From positions 1,302,001-1,366,000 of the forward strand of contig NZ_CP034726.1 in the NCBI RefSeq assembly GCF_004359375.1: 64,000 nt of DNA. Reading direction: 5' to 3'. Below, one piece after another: positions 61,336-64,000 of this stretch (position 1 is its first letter; the number at the start of each line of letters is the position of its first letter). The DNA is from Acetilactobacillus jinshanensis (lineage in GTDB: Bacteria; Bacillota; Bacilli; Lactobacillales; Lactobacillaceae). The translations under genes and the position numbers were made by a program. The notes beneath the pieces are model-generated. The model saw nothing but the letters and a program-made list of their open reading frames with translations. It was not told where the DNA came from and did not search any database.

Positions 61336-62028
61336 CTATAATTCTCGCTTGTCCGTATGACGAGCGAAGAAATCACCAAGAAACTGAACGATGAAGACGA
61401 AGATCAGAATGATGATCGTAGCAACCAGGGTAACACTGTTATTATTTGATTGAAAACCATCTAAATAAGCAAGGTTACCTAAGCCACCAGCACCGATGGC
61501 ACCAGCCATTGCTGTATATGAAATTAGAGAAATCGTGGTTACGGTGGCTCCTGATATTAATGCTGGAGTACTTTCCGGTAAAATAACTTTCCAAATCAAG
61601 TCCCAGTTATTAGCACCCATTGATTTAACGGCATCAATTACGCCATGATCAATTTCATGAAAATCCGATTCAACCATTCGAGCGTAAAACGGGGCCGCTG
61701 AAATAATCAACGACGGCAATGCGGCTTGTGGCCCAATGATGGTGCCGACCAAATTCTTGGTGATCGGTAACAGTAAGACAATCAAAATGATGTACGGAAT
61801 GGATCGAAAAACGTTGACCAGAAAAGATACGATCCAGTTGAGAACCTTGCACCAAATCCCAGAACGCTGACTTGATTCAAACAGAATCAAACCCAAAATA
61901 ATCCCGATTACAATTACCAAAATCATTGATACTAACGTCATCCAAATCGTCTGCCACGTTGCGGCATACATATCGTGCCAGTTAACCGTACTGAAGTTAA
62001 AATATGATGAAAGTCCTTGATTACCCAC
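61336..62028 (-). CDS. metI: Methionine ABC transporter permease
   Basis: About 230 residues with five membrane helices; the EAA-like loop that contacts MetN is seen in DAVKSMGANNWDLIWKVILP. The longest frame begins at 62049 (TTG), but GGAGG lies inside that extension and points to the GTG at 62028, which overlaps the metN stop by 8 bases. Second gene of metNIQ. Confidence 0.93.
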   Translation of the reverse strand: MGNQGLSSYFNFSTVNWHDMYAATWQTIWMTLVSMILVIVIGIILGLILFESSQRSGIWCKVLNWIVSFLVNVFRSIPYIILIVLLLPITKNLVGTIIGPQAALPSLIISAAPFYARMVESDFHEIDHGVIDAVKSMGANNWDLIWKVILPESTPALISGATVTTISLISYTAMAGAIGAGGLGNLAYLDGFQSNNNSVTLVATIIILIFVFIVQFLGDFFARHTDKREL

Positions 62029-63046
62029 GATAAACGACCTCCGTTTCAATCTTCATGTGTTGAAAATGGTTTAAAGCTCTTTTTTCATCAATTCCTGATA
62101 ATTGAATCGTCAAATAACCAATAATACTGTCACGGACCGGTTCAATATTCCCACCAATAATACTGAGTTTAAGTTGTGGAAATTGACGAATAATCCTGGA
62201 CACAACCGGTTTTCTTGACTGACCGCCGGTAAATTTCAGTTTAACGATGGAACTATGCGGATCCTTCTTAATTAACTGCTGGATGGTCGACTGAACTTCA
62301 TGCGTATCAGAAGTCGTTTGGGTAACAAAACGCTTCGTAATGGCTCGCTTAGGATGATTAAAGACGTCGACAACGGGTCCCTTTTCAACAATCGAGCCAC
62401 TATCCATAACTGCCACCCGGTTAGCAATTTTTCGAACGGCATGCATTTCGTGGGTGATTAGAATAATGGTTAGACCCATCTGATGATTAATTTTTAGTAA
62501 TAGCTCTAAAATTTGATCAGTGGTGTCAGGATCTAAAGCACTGGTGGCTTCGTCAGAAATCAAAATCTGTGGTGAATTTGCTAACGCACGAGCAATACCA
62601 ACCCGTTGCTTTTGACCGCCTGATAGTTCAGATGGATAATCATGGGCTCGATTAGCTAACCCAACCAGCTTCAATAGTTTTATGGCTCGCTTTTTTCTTT
62701 TAGCTTTGGCAACTCCGGCAATTTCCATCGGTAACATTACGTTGCCGATAATGGTTCGGGACCAAAGCAAATTAAAATGCTGGAAAATCGTCCCAATTCT
62801 TTGGCGTTGTTCCCGTAATTGCGAACGATTTAAATTAGCTATATTCTTCCCGTTAACTTCAACGTCTCCACTGGTTGGCTTCTCTAAACCGTTTAACATC
62901 TTGACCAGGGTACTTTTGCCGGCTCCGGAATAACCGATAATTCCGTAAATTTCACCGTCTTGAATCGTTAAATTGGCGTGATTTACAGCAACTAACGTGC
63001 CAGTTTTAACCTGGTATTTCTTTGTCACGTCACGAAAATTAATCAT
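62021..63046 (-). CDS. metN: Methionine ABC transporter ATPase
   Basis: About 341 residues. Walker A GYSGAGKST, signature LSGGQKQRVGIARAL, Walker B ILISDEATSALD and the switch His (LITHEMHAV) are present. The C-terminal NIL (ACT-like) domain from about residue 260 (VVSRIIRQFPQLKLSIIGGN) senses methionine. The ATG at 63046 is favoured over the TTG 9 bases upstream. No SAM riboswitch or T-box is seen upstream. Confidence 0.95.
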   Translation of the reverse strand: MINFRDVTKKYQVKTGTLVAVNHANLTIQDGEIYGIIGYSGAGKSTLVKMLNGLEKPTSGDVEVNGKNIANLNRSQLREQRQRIGTIFQHFNLLWSRTIIGNVMLPMEIAGVAKAKRKKRAIKLLKLVGLANRAHDYPSELSGGQKQRVGIARALANSPQILISDEATSALDPDTTDQILELLLKINHQMGLTIILITHEMHAVRKIANRVAVMDSGSIVEKGPVVDVFNHPKRAITKRFVTQTTSDTHEVQSTIQQLIKKDPHSSIVKLKFTGGQSRKPVVSRIIRQFPQLKLSIIGGNIEPVRDSIIGYLTIQLSGIDEKRALNHFQHMKIETEVVYRG

Positions 63047-63063
63047 TAACCTCAAATCCTTTT

Positions 63064-63105
63064 ATAAAAAGAGCTTCCCATCTTCAGTGATGAAAAGCTC
63101 TTATT
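63064..63105 (-). terminator. Terminator after the rodA-like gene
   Basis: Stem AAGAGCTT/AAGCTCTT with an 18-base loop that can pair further, then a T run, between rodA and metN. Confidence 0.75.
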
Positions 63106-63127
63106 ATTCATCTGTTAAATTTTAAAA

Positions 63128-64000
63128 TTAAGAAAATTTACGATCGTTACTAAATAGGTAATCAGTATTGTGATATTGCATCGACATTATTAGGCCAATC
63201 CCCATCATATTACCAATCAAAGCGGAACCACCTTGACTGACGAATGGTAACGGAATCCCAGTTAATGGCAATAGACCAATACTCATCCCAATATTTTCAA
63301 AAACATGGAAGAGAATCATCATGATTACACCAGTTGAAATATAGGCGTAAAAGACGTTTCTCGTCTGGAAAGTAACTTTGACCATTTGGTAAATCAGTAA
63401 GAAGTATAACAAAATCAGAATACAGCCACCGATAAAGCCAAAATTTTCACCAATTACGGAAAAGATCATGTCTGATTCACGAACTGGAACGTAAACGTGG
63501 GAAACGTTAAATCCGGTTCCAGTAATTCCACCGGAGCCAACGGCTTTAATACTTTGCCATAATTGATAGCCTTGATTAGAAGTATTCTGTGAAGGGTTTA
63601 ACCACGTATTAACACGGGCAAATTGATACGCTTGAAAGCCTAAATGACCCAGTATCTCTTTACCAAACGTAGTGGCAACTAACGCCAGCGCAGTCCCACC
63701 TAACGCAGCAACTGCTGCAAATGTTGGAATAATAATCTTCCAAGTAACTCCAGATACGACAATCACGCCGGCTAAAATGGCGTAAAAGACTAGGATCGTC
63801 CCAAAATCATTTTGTAACTTCAATAGAATGGTGATGGGTAATACCCAAAGAAACAGTTTACCAATTAGTAACCAATCGGTTTTAACAGTATGCCGTGGGC
63901 ATTTATTATTATGTTCAACCGAAACCTTAGCTAACATCAAAATATATGCTGGCTTCATAACTTCAGATGGTTGAAACGTTAATGGACCAATCTGGAACCA
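63128..64000 (-). CDS. rodA: FtsW/RodA/SpoVE family glycan polymerase, C-terminal part (RodA-like)
   Basis: The gene continues past the right edge; 290 codons are visible. The codons before the first internal ATG read WFQIGPLTFQPSEV, the family signature before MKPAYILMLA, so that ATG is not the start. Downstream VGSGGITGTGFN, YVPVRESDMIFSVIGEN and GIPLPFVSQGGSAL are SEDS motifs. RodA polymerises glycan strands for elongation; assignment as RodA rather than FtsW rests on similarity to lactobacillal RodA. Confidence 0.92.
   Translation of the reverse strand, partial: WFQIGPLTFQPSEVMKPAYILMLAKVSVEHNNKCPRHTVKTDWLLIGKLFLWVLPITILLKLQNDFGTILVFYAILAGVIVVSGVTWKIIIPTFAAVAALGGTALALVATTFGKEILGHLGFQAYQFARVNTWLNPSQNTSNQGYQLWQSIKAVGSGGITGTGFNVSHVYVPVRESDMIFSVIGENFGFIGGCILILLYFLLIYQMVKVTFQTRNVFYAYISTGVIMMILFHVFENIGMSIGLLPLTGIPLPFVSQGGSALIGNMMGIGLIMSMQYHNTDYLFSNDRKFS

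Overview
The window is a chromosomal segment of a low-to-moderate GC Firmicute. The comG operon, ccpA, T-box-controlled tRNA synthetase genes, mreBCD-minCD-rodZ-rodA rod-shape genes, DUF1292 and YutD families, and a 16S/5S sequence of Lactobacillales type point to a rod-shaped member of the Lactobacillaceae. I cannot name the species. I see no prophage, insertion sequence or CRISPR array.

Layout. (1) 1-204: 5' end of a UvrA-like ATPase gene. (2) 232-7707, all on the minus strand: one rRNA operon read right to left, with two tandem sigma-A promoters, 16S, 23S, 5S, 24 tRNA genes and a terminator. (3) 7733-12166: a DUF1461/HAD/YutD trio, an APC permease and a YtxK-like methylase. (4) 12229-15718: the comG competence pseudopilus operon, including a small comGG. 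(5) 15827-20715: yebC, ccpA with a cre site, two envelope proteins, an MscS channel, rdgB and trxA. (6) 20802-24323: mutS2-cvpA-zapA and part of the alaS-ruvX-DUF1292 group. (7) 24333-41063: T-box alaS, cshB-like helicase, nrnA, yajC, ruvBA, mutLS, rny, recA, cinA, pgsA, a dense repair and RNA-metabolism block. (8) 41122-47451: rodZ, minDC, mreDCB, folC, the cell-shape block. (9) 47463-54554: T-box valS, thiI, cysteine desulfurase, ezrA. (10) 54700-56905, plus strand: rpsD with a leader, yueI, a small membrane protein, uspA. (11) 56974-64000, minus strand: an XRE-TPR regulator, tag, ddl, an SPFH protein, metQIN and a partial rodA.

How the genes work together. Most are housekeeping genes in conserved Lactobacillales neighbourhoods, so departures from the usual pattern stand out. 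The strongest is RNase Y: its membrane anchor, coiled coil and KH domain are intact, but every recognisable metal ligand of its HD catalytic domain has been replaced. The translation machinery is also unusual. Five tRNAs have C at position 33, where U is near universal, three have C at position 55, and the 16S gene carries changes in normally invariant stretches. The queuosine genes queA and tgt usually found between ruvB and yajC are absent, which fits loss of the U33-G34-U35 Tgt motif in tRNA-Tyr. Other oddities are a cinA without its N-terminal domain, a recA whose reading frame ends at an A7 tract ahead of a typical charged tail, comGA and the YtxK-like gene apparently starting at AUU or CUG codons, a MetQ without a lipobox cysteine, and a Ddl of the D-Ala-D-Lac (vancomycin-tolerant) type.

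Coordinates of RNA ends, promoters and terminators were read by eye and may be off by a few bases.
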